From Actinomycetota bacterium (GTDB taxonomy: Bacteria; Actinomycetota; Thermoleophilia; Solirubrobacterales; 70-9): a DNA stretch of 64,000 nucleotides. The position numbers were made by a program, and so were the translations under genes. Shown in pieces: positions 45,568-53,704 of this stretch. The stretch is taken from contig JAFDWO010000134.1 of the NCBI GenBank assembly GCA_018268415.1, forward strand, positions 1 to 64,000, in the 5' to 3' direction. Position 1 is the stretch's first letter. Each line of letters opens with the position of its first letter. The notes under the pieces are model-generated. The model searched no databases. It saw only the letters and a list, made by a program, of their open reading frames with translations, and was not told where the DNA came from.

Positions 45568-45784
45568 GTGCGGGGAGCGGCCGGGGGTGCGGGGAGCGGC
45601 CGGGGGAAGCACGGGAGGCCCCCGGGAGGGTGCGACGGATCCCCACGGACCCCGACCTCGATCCCGGCCCGGGGGGACCCCGAGGGCGTGACGGGACCGT
45701 CACGGATCAGTGATCTCGTCACGAAGACCGTGGGAACGTCACCCTTCCTCCCGACCCTCCGATTGCTCAAGGATCTCCGTGTTT

Positions 45785-45811
45785 AGTTTTGGTTGCTCAG
45801 CAACCAAAACT
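45785..45811. repeat. 13-bp arm palindrome
   Basis: AGTTTTGGTTGCT and AGCAACCAAAACT flank one central C. It is strikingly AT-richer than its surroundings. Confidence 0.7.
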
Positions 45812-45989
45812 CGACGCGCGTCCCATGGACCCCCGATTCCGGCGTCCGGGGGCCGGAGGGTGCCACGGATCCCCCCGATCCCGGCCCCCGGGGGCCGGGA
45901 GGTGTGACGGGACCCTCACCGGACCAGGACCCCGTCACGGAGACGTAGGGAACTCCACGCCTCCTCCCGTGTTGTCCAACGCTCACGGA

Positions 45990-46041
45990 CACGTTCCGGA
46001 CTTTGACCCTGCCATGGCAGGGTCAAAGTCCGGAACGTGTT
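45990..46041. repeat. 52-bp perfect palindrome
   Basis: Twenty-six bases on each side of TGCCA|TGGCA are perfectly self-complementary with no loop. It lies about 430 bp beyond the permease stop codon. Confidence 0.9.
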
Positions 46042-46229
46042 CTCGGGCCCTCTTCTCCGGCCCGGAAAGGGACCGAAGGTTGCGGAAAGGGTGACGTTCC
46101 CGGCGTCTTCGTGACCGATCGGGGCGGGGTGTGGCCTCTCCTGCACGGACCCGTCACGGAAGTCCGACCTCCTCCCGTCCCTGTGTCTCCCCTCATCCCT
46201 GTGTCGTCTTTTTCACGACCCCCTCCCGT

Positions 46230-46283
46230 CCCGGGCGCCTCATGGCGCTCACAGCCTGCCAGGAGCGCCATGAGGCGCCCGGG
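46230..46283. repeat. 54-nt hairpin element, copy 3
   Basis: Identical to copies at 21-74 and 25323-25376. Followed by the CTCGGACGG array and then the permease stop codon, the same order as at 21-417. Confidence 0.9.
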
Positions 46284-46473
46284 ACGCAGCTCGGACGGGC
46301 GCGGGGGTCGGGGTCGCGCGGCAACGCGCGCCCGGGCGGCATCTCGGACGGCGCGGGGCCCCGGGTCGCGCCGCAACTCGCACGGGTGCGGGGGTCGGGG
46401 TCGCGGCGCATCTCGGACGGCCGCCCCGCCCACGAACCCTCGCCAAGGCCAACCTCGCCCACTCCGGTCGTGG

Positions 46474-48102
46474 TCAGCCGCCCTCGTCCCCGGCCCCGGT
46501 GACTTCGCGGTGCCGCTCGGCCCCCGCTGCCTCGAGCTCGTCGTGCGTGTGGCGGGCGACCCCGCGCTCGGGGCGGGCGAGGAACAGGTAGGCAGCACCG
46601 ACGGCGGCGATCACGAAGATCACCGCGATCGTGATCCAGTCGATGTTGAAGTAGGCGCGCGGGCTCGTCACCCCCGAGGGGTAGACGACGTTGATGAACA
46701 TCAGCCCGAGGTAGGCGACCGCGCCGATCGTCACCGGCCAGGCCCAGCGGCCGAGGCGGAAGCTCCCCTCCGGCACCCAGCCGCGCGCCCGGGCGACGAT
46801 CGCCGCGATCACGGTCAGCAGGAAGCTCAGGTAGATCCCGCTGACGCCGAACGAGACCAGCGCGACCAGACCGTTCACTTCGGCCGGATAGGTGATGAAG
46901 AGGATGTGGATGTCGTGGCTCGGCGACGGGAAGACGAGGAGGATGAAGAGCGCGGTGATCACCGCCCCGGCGATCAGGGCGTTCACCGGAGTGCGAAAGC
47001 GGTCACTGACCCGTGACACCCACTTCGAGGCGGGCAGGGCGCCGTCCCGTGCGTAGGAGAAGGCGAGCCGGCTGCCCGCGCCCTGGATCGAGGTCCCACA
47101 GGAAAAGAAGGCGAAGATGATCAGCAGCAGGAGGAAGTCCTGGACGCCTTCCGAGAGCGATTCGAGGATGAACGGCACGCCGCCGCCTTCCACGGTCGCT
47201 GCGACCCCGTTGTGGGCGGGCATCGAGAGCAGCAGCGCCCCGGTCAGGACCAGCGAGGCAAGGCCGCCCCAGATCACGGCCAGCCGCATCGCCCGCGGCA
47301 CCTGGCGCCCCGCTTCCTTGGTCTCCTCGGAGATGTCGCCCGCCGACTCGAAGCCGTAGATGATGTAAACGGGAGCGAGCACCGCGATCAGCGCCGCGCC
47401 GGTCCACCAGTTGCCACCGAAGTTCAGTTCGAGCGGATTGGACGCGGCGTGCTGCACACCCTGGGTGGTGAAGAGGAAGCCGAGGTCGTGGTGGAAGCCG
47501 TGGATCGCGAGGATGAGCGCGATGCCGAAGGTGCCGATGATCTCCACGTAGACCCCGAACTGGGCGACCCGGGCCATCACCTTGGTGCCGGTGATGTTGA
47601 GCGTCGTCTGGATCGCCAGCAGGACCAACGTCACCGCCAGGATCGTGCCGTGGGACGTCGGGTTGAGGTTCCAGCCGAACCAGTTGTGGGTGATAGCGGT
47701 GAAGTAACTGACCACGCCGGTGTCGACGGCGGCGACCGTGACCAACAGCGCGATCCCATAGAACCAGCCGACGAACCAGCCGTATTTCGGCCCCACCGAG
47801 AACTTGCTGTATTGGTAGAGCGCGCCGGCGACCGGATAGTGGCTGGCGAGCTCGCCGAAGACGAGCGCCACCAACAGCATCCCGAACACCGGGATCGCCA
47901 GCAGCCACAGATACGCCGGCCCGCCCGTCCCCACCCCGAGCAGGAACAGCGAGTAGATCCCCACCATCGGGGACAGGTAGGTGAACGCGACCGAGAAGTT
48001 CGCGAACAGCCCGAGTACGCGATTCAGCTGCGGCTGGTAGCCGAGGCTCGCGAGGCGCGAGTCGTCGTCGCTCGCCAAGGTCCGCACGTCCGGTGATCCC
48101 AT
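46474..48102 (-). CDS. APC-family amino acid/amine permease
   Basis: 542 aa with about 12 transmembrane segments. N-terminal SLGYQPQLNRVLGLFANFSVAFTYLSP, GELASHYPVAGALYQYSKFSVGPKYGW and YGFESAGDISEETKEAGRQVPRA are typical of the bacterial amino acid/choline/GABA-type APC permeases. ATG has GGAGGAGGG upstream. Divergent from the GntR-cache regulator with an inverted repeat between them. Substrate probably an amino acid or small amine. Confidence 0.93.
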   Translation of the reverse strand: MGSPDVRTLASDDDSRLASLGYQPQLNRVLGLFANFSVAFTYLSPMVGIYSLFLLGVGTGGPAYLWLLAIPVFGMLLVALVFGELASHYPVAGALYQYSKFSVGPKYGWFVGWFYGIALLVTVAAVDTGVVSYFTAITHNWFGWNLNPTSHGTILAVTLVLLAIQTTLNITGTKVMARVAQFGVYVEIIGTFGIALILAIHGFHHDLGFLFTTQGVQHAASNPLELNFGGNWWTGAALIAVLAPVYIIYGFESAGDISEETKEAGRQVPRAMRLAVIWGGLASLVLTGALLLSMPAHNGVAATVEGGGVPFILESLSEGVQDFLLLLIIFAFFSCGTSIQGAGSRLAFSYARDGALPASKWVSRVSDRFRTPVNALIAGAVITALFILLVFPSPSHDIHILFITYPAEVNGLVALVSFGVSGIYLSFLLTVIAAIVARARGWVPEGSFRLGRWAWPVTIGAVAYLGLMFINVVYPSGVTSPRAYFNIDWITIAVIFVIAAVGAAYLFLARPERGVARHTHDELEAAGAERHREVTGAGDEGG

Positions 48103-48137
48103 CGACCCTCCTCCTCCGTTGGCTCGATTTCTTTATC

Positions 48138-48151
48138 CTATGAGTTCATAG
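48138..48151. promoter_or_regulatory. GntR-type operator CTATGA-GT-TCATAG
   Basis: A perfect 6-bp inverted repeat in the 50-bp gap between the permease and regulator genes. Size and symmetry fit a FadR/GntR dimer site, and its overlap with the regulator start region suggests autoregulation. Confidence 0.55.
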
Positions 48152-48165
48152 TTTTGAAAGTCAAG

Positions 48166-49668
48166 ATGCGAAAAGCCAAGGCGCGGCGGGAGGACGTCGG
48201 GCCGACGGGAGGAGGCTCGGTCGGGCTGACCACGGCGACCGCGCGGATGCTGCTCGCCCCGAGCGAGGGGGGCGGGGCGCTGGGGGACCAGGTCGCGCGC
48301 CGGCTCGGGCGCGCCGTGCGCCTCGGGCTGCTCATCGACGGGGATCGGCTGCCCTCCGAGGCGGAGCTCGCGGCGCAGATGGGCGTCTCCACGGTCACCC
48401 TCCGCGAGGCGCTGAGCACGCTCCGCGAGCAGGGCCTGGTGGTGACCCGCCGGGGGCGCGGCGGAGGCACCTTCGTCCGCGCGCCGGCCGACTCGCGCGC
48501 GCCGCTACGCCAGTTCGGCGTCCACGAGCTGCAGGAGCTCGGCGACCAACGCGCCGCGGTCCGCGGGACCGCCGCCCGGCTCGCCGCCGAGCGGGCACTC
48601 GACGAGGAGATCGAGCGCCTGGAGGACCAGTTGAAGCGTCTGGAGGCGGCGAGCACCGCGAGCGAGCGGCGCCGTGCCGACACCCAGCTGACGATCGCGA
48701 TCGCGGGTGCCGCCCAGTCCTCCCGCCTGACCCGCGAGGAGGCGCGACTACGGGCCGAGGTCGGCGACCTGCTCGGCCTCGAGCTGAGCGAGGCCGAGTA
48801 CTCCGAGATCGTCGGCGAGCGCCGGCGGCTGGTCGAGGCGATCAGGCGCCGGCGGCCGGAGAAGGCGCGCGAGCTGGCCGAGGCCCAGGTCGCCGCCGAG
48901 ACCGCCCGCCTCGTCACCCTTCGTTTCCAACTTGCGGAGACCGACGATGTTGATGGGCCGAAAACTCCAGCCACGCTTGAGTTTTCGGCCCATCAACCTG
49001 AGGTGCTGGGGGAGGTGAGGGCGGACGTGGAGATGATCTTCGGAGAGTTGGCGGGGCTCGCGGCGGCGTTCATGGAACTTCGCGGCGGGGGAGCGCTCGC
49101 GGTCGACGACCTCGCCGAGCTGCGGCCGGCGATCTTCTCGACGCTTGAAGCCGGGACCGGCCTGATCAGTGGTGCCGGCGCGGTCGTCGCCCCGGGCCTC
49201 CTCACCGACCGCGATCGCTGGCTCGAGTGGTGGTCCGTCGCCGACGAACGCGCCCGACCGGAAGCGCTGCGCGTCAACCTCGATCCCCAGGCGCCGGACT
49301 TCTACGACTACACGAGCGCCGACTGGTTCGCCACGCCGCGCGCCACGCTCGCCCCCCACCTCGCCGGCCCCTTCGTCGACTATGCCTGCACCAACACCTA
49401 CGCCCTCACCCTCTCGACGCCGATCCTCCGTGACCGCGAGTTCCTCGGCGTCGCCGCCGCCGACGTCCTCGTCGCCAGCCTCGAGCGCCACATCGTCCCG
49501 CGCCTCGCCACCCTCGGCCGCCCGGTGGCCCTGGCCACCGCCACCGGCCGAGTGATCGCCTCGAACGCTCCCGAGGTCGTCGCCGGCCAACGCCTGCCGC
49601 CGCCCTCCGGCGCCCCGCCCGCGAAGGCCGCCGATCCGGTGGCGACGCTGCGCCTGGTCGAGCTCTGA
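48166..49668 (+). CDS. GntR regulator fused to a C-terminal cache-like sensor domain
   Basis: 500 aa from the ATG at 48166 (a TTG at 48154 is also possible). Residues about 40-105 are a GntR HTH (GDRLPSEAELAAQMGVSTVTLREAL, RRGRGGGTFV). Residues about 110-255 are an FCD-like helical domain without the usual metal-binding His residues. After a linker, about 285-475 look like a cache/PDC sensor (DFYDYTSADWFATPRATLAPH, LTLSTPILRDREFLGVAAADV). There is no transmembrane segment, so a domain normally outside the cell is here cytoplasmic. Divergent from the permease, whose substrate it may sense. Confidence 0.8.
   Translation: MRKAKARREDVGPTGGGSVGLTTATARMLLAPSEGGGALGDQVARRLGRAVRLGLLIDGDRLPSEAELAAQMGVSTVTLREALSTLREQGLVVTRRGRGGGTFVRAPADSRAPLRQFGVHELQELGDQRAAVRGTAARLAAERALDEEIERLEDQLKRLEAASTASERRRADTQLTIAIAGAAQSSRLTREEARLRAEVGDLLGLELSEAEYSEIVGERRRLVEAIRRRRPEKARELAEAQVAAETARLVTLRFQLAETDDVDGPKTPATLEFSAHQPEVLGEVRADVEMIFGELAGLAAAFMELRGGGALAVDDLAELRPAIFSTLEAGTGLISGAGAVVAPGLLTDRDRWLEWWSVADERARPEALRVNLDPQAPDFYDYTSADWFATPRATLAPHLAGPFVDYACTNTYALTLSTPILRDREFLGVAAADVLVASLERHIVPRLATLGRPVALATATGRVIASNAPEVVAGQRLPPPSGAPPAKAADPVATLRLVEL
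48949..48997. repeat. 19-bp perfect hairpin inside the GntR-cache gene
   Basis: GTTGATGGGCCGAAAACTC (48949-48967) pairs perfectly with 48979-48997 around an 11-nt loop. It lies in the linker between FCD-like and cache-like domains. Elsewhere in this window such hairpins occur between genes. Confidence 0.85.
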
Positions 49669-49706
49669 CGGGCGGCGCGGGCGGGCCTCGGCGCCGATGG
49701 GGTTGC

Positions 49707-49754
49707 TCGCTCGCTGAGTTAGGGGCGCCATGGCGCCCCTAACTCAGCGAGCGA
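49707..49754. terminator. 48-bp perfect palindrome in a convergent gap
   Basis: Twenty-four bases on each side of GCCA|TGGC are self-complementary. It sits midway in the 125-bp gap between two convergent genes (49668 and 49794), the position expected of a bidirectional terminator. There is no T-tract. Confidence 0.6.
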
Positions 49755-49793
49755 CGGAGCCGGCCTCGCTCCACCCCCGAACGAACGGCGTCC

Positions 49794-50645
49794 CTACGCC
49801 ACGCCCGACGCGAGCAGCACCCGGTTCGACAGCCTCAGCGGTCCCGGGCCGCCGGCCGCATCGGCGGCGGCCGCGGTGATCGCGGCCCAGGCGTCGTCTT
49901 CGGCGTCGCCGGCGTGGGCCGCGATCATCGCTCGGATCGGGGCGGCGATCGCCTTGACGTAGGCGGTGAAGTGCGCGGGGGAGTCGAACTCGAAGATGAC
50001 CTCGGCCTGCTCCACGGCGACCGCGGCGAAGCCGCCCCCTTCGAGCAGGCCGGCGAGGGCCGCGGGGGTCGGTCGGGAGAGGGGGCCGGGCGTGCCGGCC
50101 GGGGGCCGGGGAATGCCGAACCGCTCCCTCGTCGTCCGCATCGGGATCGAGAGGAAGGGGACCTGGTCGGGCTCTCCCCAGGAGCTGATCGCGATCCGCG
50201 CGCCGGGTTCGAGGAAGCCCCGGATGCGGGCCGCAGCGACCTCGGCGTCGGGCTCGAAGATGAGGCCCCAGCGCGAGACGGCGGCGTCGAAGCCGGCGGC
50301 CGGGAAGTCGAGGGCGGCGGCGCCCACCTCGACGAACTCGACGGTACCGACGCCGGCGGCCGCCGCCCGCTCGCGCCCGAACCCGAGCATCTCGGCGGAG
50401 ATGTCGGTCGCCACCACGCGGCCCTCCGGGCCGGCCACGCGCGCCGCGGTCAGCGCCGGCTCACCGTAACCGGCGGCGACGTCGAGCACCCGGCTTCCCG
50501 CCCGCACGCCGGCGAGCTCGACCAGCCGCTCGCTGATATGTCGGTCCGCGCGGTCGTTGAACTCGCGCCACTCGTTCCACCCGACCGCCGCCGCGTCCCA
50601 GTTACGGTGCTGCGCCGCGCGGAAGCCCTCGGGGTCGATCGCCAT
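49794..50645 (-). CDS. Class I SAM-dependent methyltransferase
   Basis: 283 aa. Rossmann SAM-binding motif I VLDVAAGYGEPALTAA (about residue 50), then GRVVATDIS and VGAAALDFPAAGFDAAVSRWGLIF. Resembles the UbiE/type 11 group. The ATG at 50645 has GGAGG 9 nt upstream; the ATG at 50654 lies directly against that sequence. Downstream of the DmpA-type peptidase gene with a 15-bp gap, so it may be cotranscribed. Substrate unknown. Confidence 0.88.
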   Translation of the reverse strand: MAIDPEGFRAAQHRNWDAAAVGWNEWREFNDRADRHISERLVELAGVRAGSRVLDVAAGYGEPALTAARVAGPEGRVVATDISAEMLGFGRERAAAAGVGTVEFVEVGAAALDFPAAGFDAAVSRWGLIFEPDAEVAAARIRGFLEPGARIAISSWGEPDQVPFLSIPMRTTRERFGIPRPPAGTPGPLSRPTPAALAGLLEGGGFAAVAVEQAEVIFEFDSPAHFTAYVKAIAAPIRAMIAAHAGDAEDDAWAAITAAAADAAGGPGPLRLSNRVLLASGVA

Positions 50646-50660
50646 CGGCCCCATCCTCCC

Positions 50661-51764
50661 TCATCGCGGGCGACCCGGGTCAAGCTCGTCCAGCGCCGCG
50701 GTGGGAAGCTCGTACACGACCTTGTCGTCGGCGCCGGTCATCGTCTCCGCCGCCAGCATCGAGTTGACGATCGCCTGCTCGGTCGCCTCGATCGCCGCCC
50801 AGTAGATCTGGGAGAGGAGGTGTTCCTGGACCCGCCGCGACACCACGATCTGCTCCTGGGCGGAGCCGGGGACGTCGCCGGCGGTCGAGAACGCGACCGC
50901 GAAGTCGCCGCTGTCGCGCTCCCCGGCACCCCCGGTCCGGGCGATCCCGAAGGTCGCGCGCTGGGCCAGCGCCGTGCATTCGGGGGCGAGCAGCGGCGCG
51001 TCGGTCGCGATCACCACGATGATCGAGCCTTGCCCGGGAGTCGTGATCAGCGAGCCCCAGTCGGCGAGGGGGATCAGATCGCCGTCGAGCACCTGACCCA
51101 CCGGCACGCCGTCGATGGTCAGCCGGTGGCGCACCCCGTGGTTGGCCTGCACGAGGACGCCGACGGTCCACTGCTCGGCGGCGCCGGGCAGGTCGACCAG
51201 CCGCGAGGCGGTGCCGATGCCGCCCTTGAAGTCGTGGCAGATCATTCCGGTGCCGCCGCCGACCGAGCCCTGCTCGACCGGCCCCGACCCGGACGCCGCC
51301 AGCGCGCTCTCGAGGTGCTCGGCGCGGACGTGCTGCCCGTTCATGTCGTTGAGGAGGACATCGCAGGTCTCACCGACGACGGGGAGGCTGAACAGTTGAT
51401 CGGGGTTCTCGCGGACGTGGCGCCGCGCGATCGCATCGCGGACCACGCCCAGACTGTGGGTGTTGGTGAGGCCGATCGGCGTGGTCAGGAGGCCCGACTC
51501 GCGAATCCACTCGAGGCCCGAGACCTCTCCCGCGCCGTTGATCCGGTGAGCGCCGGCGGGCAGCGGCCGGTGCCACACGTCGACGCTCGGCACGACCACG
51601 GTCACGCCGGTCCTGACCGGGCCGACGCCGACCTCCCTCCGGCCGTGTCCCTCGATCAGGGTGGTGTGGCCGACCGCGACGCCGGCCACGTCGGTGATCG
51701 CGTCGAACGCTCCCGCCCGGTGGGAGCCGATGCGGCGATACCAGGGCGATGCCTCGCCGGTCAT
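50661..51764 (-). CDS. P1-family (DmpA/BapA) peptidase
   Basis: 367 aa, the normal length for the self-processing N-terminal-nucleophile aminopeptidases that release N-terminal D- or beta-amino acids. AGVAVGHTTLIEG at the N-terminus, GSVGGGTGMICHDFKGGIGTASR, and the predicted autocleavage point G-S in QGSIIVVIATDAPLL (Ser becomes the nucleophile). Start ATG 16 bp after the dppF-like stop. Its operon with a peptide importer suggests it cleaves imported beta-/D-peptides or amides. Confidence 0.92.
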   Translation of the reverse strand: MTGEASPWYRRIGSHRAGAFDAITDVAGVAVGHTTLIEGHGRREVGVGPVRTGVTVVVPSVDVWHRPLPAGAHRINGAGEVSGLEWIRESGLLTTPIGLTNTHSLGVVRDAIARRHVRENPDQLFSLPVVGETCDVLLNDMNGQHVRAEHLESALAASGSGPVEQGSVGGGTGMICHDFKGGIGTASRLVDLPGAAEQWTVGVLVQANHGVRHRLTIDGVPVGQVLDGDLIPLADWGSLITTPGQGSIIVVIATDAPLLAPECTALAQRATFGIARTGGAGERDSGDFAVAFSTAGDVPGSAQEQIVVSRRVQEHLLSQIYWAAIEATEQAIVNSMLAAETMTGADDKVVYELPTAALDELDPGRPR

Positions 51765-51780
51765 CGATCCTCCGCGGCGG

Positions 51781-52686
51781 TCAACTGCGCTCGGCGGTGG
51801 GATCGGCCGGCGCGGTCGGCTCGGGGGGATCGGCTCGCCCGGCGGGCGCCGTCGGCTCGGCGGGCGCGGCGGGCGCGGCCGGGTCGACGACCATTTCGAG
51901 CGGCGGCAGGTCGGTCGAGGCTGCGAGGAGATTCTTGGTGAACTCCTGGCGCGGGTTCGAGAGCACCTCCTCCACCGGCCCGGTCTCGATGATCTCCCCG
52001 TCCCACATGACGGCGACCCGATCGCAGAGCTGGCGCACGACGGCAAGGTCGTGGGAGATGAAGAGCATGCTGAGGCCGAGCTCCCGTTGTAGGCCCTTCA
52101 GCAGGGCCAGCACCGATGCCTGGATCGAGACGTCGAGCGCCGACACCGGCTCGTCGGCCACCAGCAGGGTCGGTTCGAGCGCGAGCGCCCGGGCGATCCC
52201 GATCCGCTGGCGCTGGCCGCCGGAGAACGCCCGCGGCCGACGATCGAGGGCGCTCTCCGGCATGCCGACCATCTCCAGCAGCTCGACCGAGCGCTTGCGC
52301 GCCGCCGCTCGCGAATCACAGATCTTGTTCACCCGCAGCAGTTCGTCGAGCGCGGTGCCGATCGTCATCCGCGGGCTGAGCGAGCTGTAGGGGTCCTGGA
52401 ACACCATCTGGATCGCCTGGCGCTGCACCCGGTCGCGCCTGAAGGGAAGCGGCTCGCCGGCGAACAGGAGCTCACCGCGGGTCGGGCGCTGCAGCCCGAT
52501 GACGCAGCGCGCCGCGGTCGACTTCCCGGCACCGGACTCGCCGACGATCGCGAACGCCTCCCCCGCGTTGATCTCGAAGTCGATGCCCTTCAGCGCCGCG
52601 AAGGGCTGCTTGCGCCTGCCGGTCATCGTCCGGCCGCCGCCGAAGTGGACACACAGATCCTTCGCCTGCAGCAGCGGCTCAGACAC
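51781..52686 (-). CDS. Peptide ABC transporter ATPase (DppF/OppF type)
   Basis: 301 aa. Walker A GESGAGKSTAAR, signature FSGGQRQRIGIARAL, Walker B LLVADEPVSALD. The C-terminal oligopeptide zinc-finger region of the family is replaced by a Pro/Ala-rich tail of about 35 residues. GTG at 52686 overlaps the partner ATPase gene by 8 bp. Confidence 0.92.
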   Translation of the reverse strand: MSEPLLQAKDLCVHFGGGRTMTGRRKQPFAALKGIDFEINAGEAFAIVGESGAGKSTAARCVIGLQRPTRGELLFAGEPLPFRRDRVQRQAIQMVFQDPYSSLSPRMTIGTALDELLRVNKICDSRAAARKRSVELLEMVGMPESALDRRPRAFSGGQRQRIGIARALALEPTLLVADEPVSALDVSIQASVLALLKGLQRELGLSMLFISHDLAVVRQLCDRVAVMWDGEIIETGPVEEVLSNPRQEFTKNLLAASTDLPPLEMVVDPAAPAAPAEPTAPAGRADPPEPTAPADPTAERS

Positions 52687-53704
52687 CGGCGCCCTCGACC
52701 ATCTTGGCGAGCACCTCATGGCGCCGGCACGCGGTCGTCCGACCGTCCTCGATCGCCACCGTCCGCACCTCGCGGAGGCAGGCGTCCTCGGCGAACTCGC
52801 AGCGCGGCGCGAACGGGCACCCGGGGAGCTGCTCCTGCGGCACCGGCGGCGTGCCGGGGATCGCCCGCAGCTCCTCGATCGTCGTCTCCCGCGTCGGCAC
52901 GGCCCGGAGCAGCGCCAGGGTGTAGGGATGACGAGGGCGGCGGAGCACCTTGTCGGCGGGCCCTTCCTCGAGCATGCGGCCCGCGTACATCACGACGATG
53001 CGATCACAGATGCGGGCGGCGACGCCGAGATCGTGGGTGACCAGGACCACGCCGATGTCGAGGTCGGAGACGAGGCCGACGATCAGGTCGAGGACGCGCA
53101 TGGTGACGGTCGCGTCCAGCGCCGTCGTCGGCTCGTCGCAGAGGAGCAGGGCAGGTTCGCCGGCGAGCGCGATCGCGATCACCACCCGCTGGCGCATCCC
53201 GCCCGAGAGCTCGTGCGGGTAGAGCCGGTACTGCCGCGCCGGCTCGGTGAAGCCCATGCGCCCGAGCAGATCGATCGCCCGCGCCTTGGCCTCCCCCCGG
53301 CCCAGGTCGCGGTGCGCCCGCGCCGCCTCGGCGATCTGCGTCCCGATCCGCATGGTCGGGTTCAGCGCCGTCATCGGCTCCTGGAAGATCATCCCCACGG
53401 TCTCACCGCGGAGTCGGTGGAGGTCGGCGGGCTTGGCGTGCGGGACGTCGATCCCGCCGACGGTCACCTCCCCGCCGCGATAGTCGACCCCCGGCGGCAG
53501 CAGCCCGGCGATCGCCCGCAGCATCAGGGACTTCCCCGAGCCGGACTCGCCGACGACCCCGACGACCTCGCCGCGGTCGGCCCGCAGCGCCGCGCCGACC
53601 ACCGGCTCGAACGACCCCTCGCCCTCGCCGACGCCCAACCGCAGGTCCCGGACCACGAGGAGGTCCCGCCCTTCGGCCCCCGACTCTGACGTCAGCACGC
53701 TCAT
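52679..53704 (-). CDS. Peptide ABC transporter ATPase (DppD/OppD type)
   Basis: 341 aa. Walker A GESGSGKSLMLR, MIFQEPMTALNP, signature LSGGMRQRVVIAIAL, LLLCDEPTTALD. C-terminal oligopeptide domain with the four-cysteine type motif GCPFAPRCEFAEDACLRE. ATG overlaps the dppC-like stop by 4 bp. Confidence 0.94.
   Translation of the reverse strand: MSVLTSESGAEGRDLLVVRDLRLGVGEGEGSFEPVVGAALRADRGEVVGVVGESGSGKSLMLRAIAGLLPPGVDYRGGEVTVGGIDVPHAKPADLHRLRGETVGMIFQEPMTALNPTMRIGTQIAEAARAHRDLGRGEAKARAIDLLGRMGFTEPARQYRLYPHELSGGMRQRVVIAIALAGEPALLLCDEPTTALDATVTMRVLDLIVGLVSDLDIGVVLVTHDLGVAARICDRIVVMYAGRMLEEGPADKVLRRPRHPYTLALLRAVPTRETTIEELRAIPGTPPVPQEQLPGCPFAPRCEFAEDACLREVRTVAIEDGRTTACRRHEVLAKMVEGAGV

Larger units (their letters stand above)
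45202..46473. repeat. 1.27-kb gene-free region with many hairpins and repeat modules
   Basis: I find no credible gene: all frames encode Arg/Pro/Gly-rich sequence without homology. It contains hairpins or palindromes at 45312-45342, 45516-45567, 45785-45811, 45879-45900, 45990-46041 and 46230-46283. It also contains repeated strings such as GGGTGACGTTCCC (46091 and reversed near 45743) and GATCCCGGCCC. Its right end (46284-46430) is a CTCGGACGG/GGGGTCGCG array next to the permease stop codon. Confidence 0.7.

Noticed and set aside
45202-46473. Degraded insertion sequence or small genes
   Set aside because: No transposase remnant, terminal repeats with target duplication or plausible protein was found; the region is hairpins and short repeat modules.
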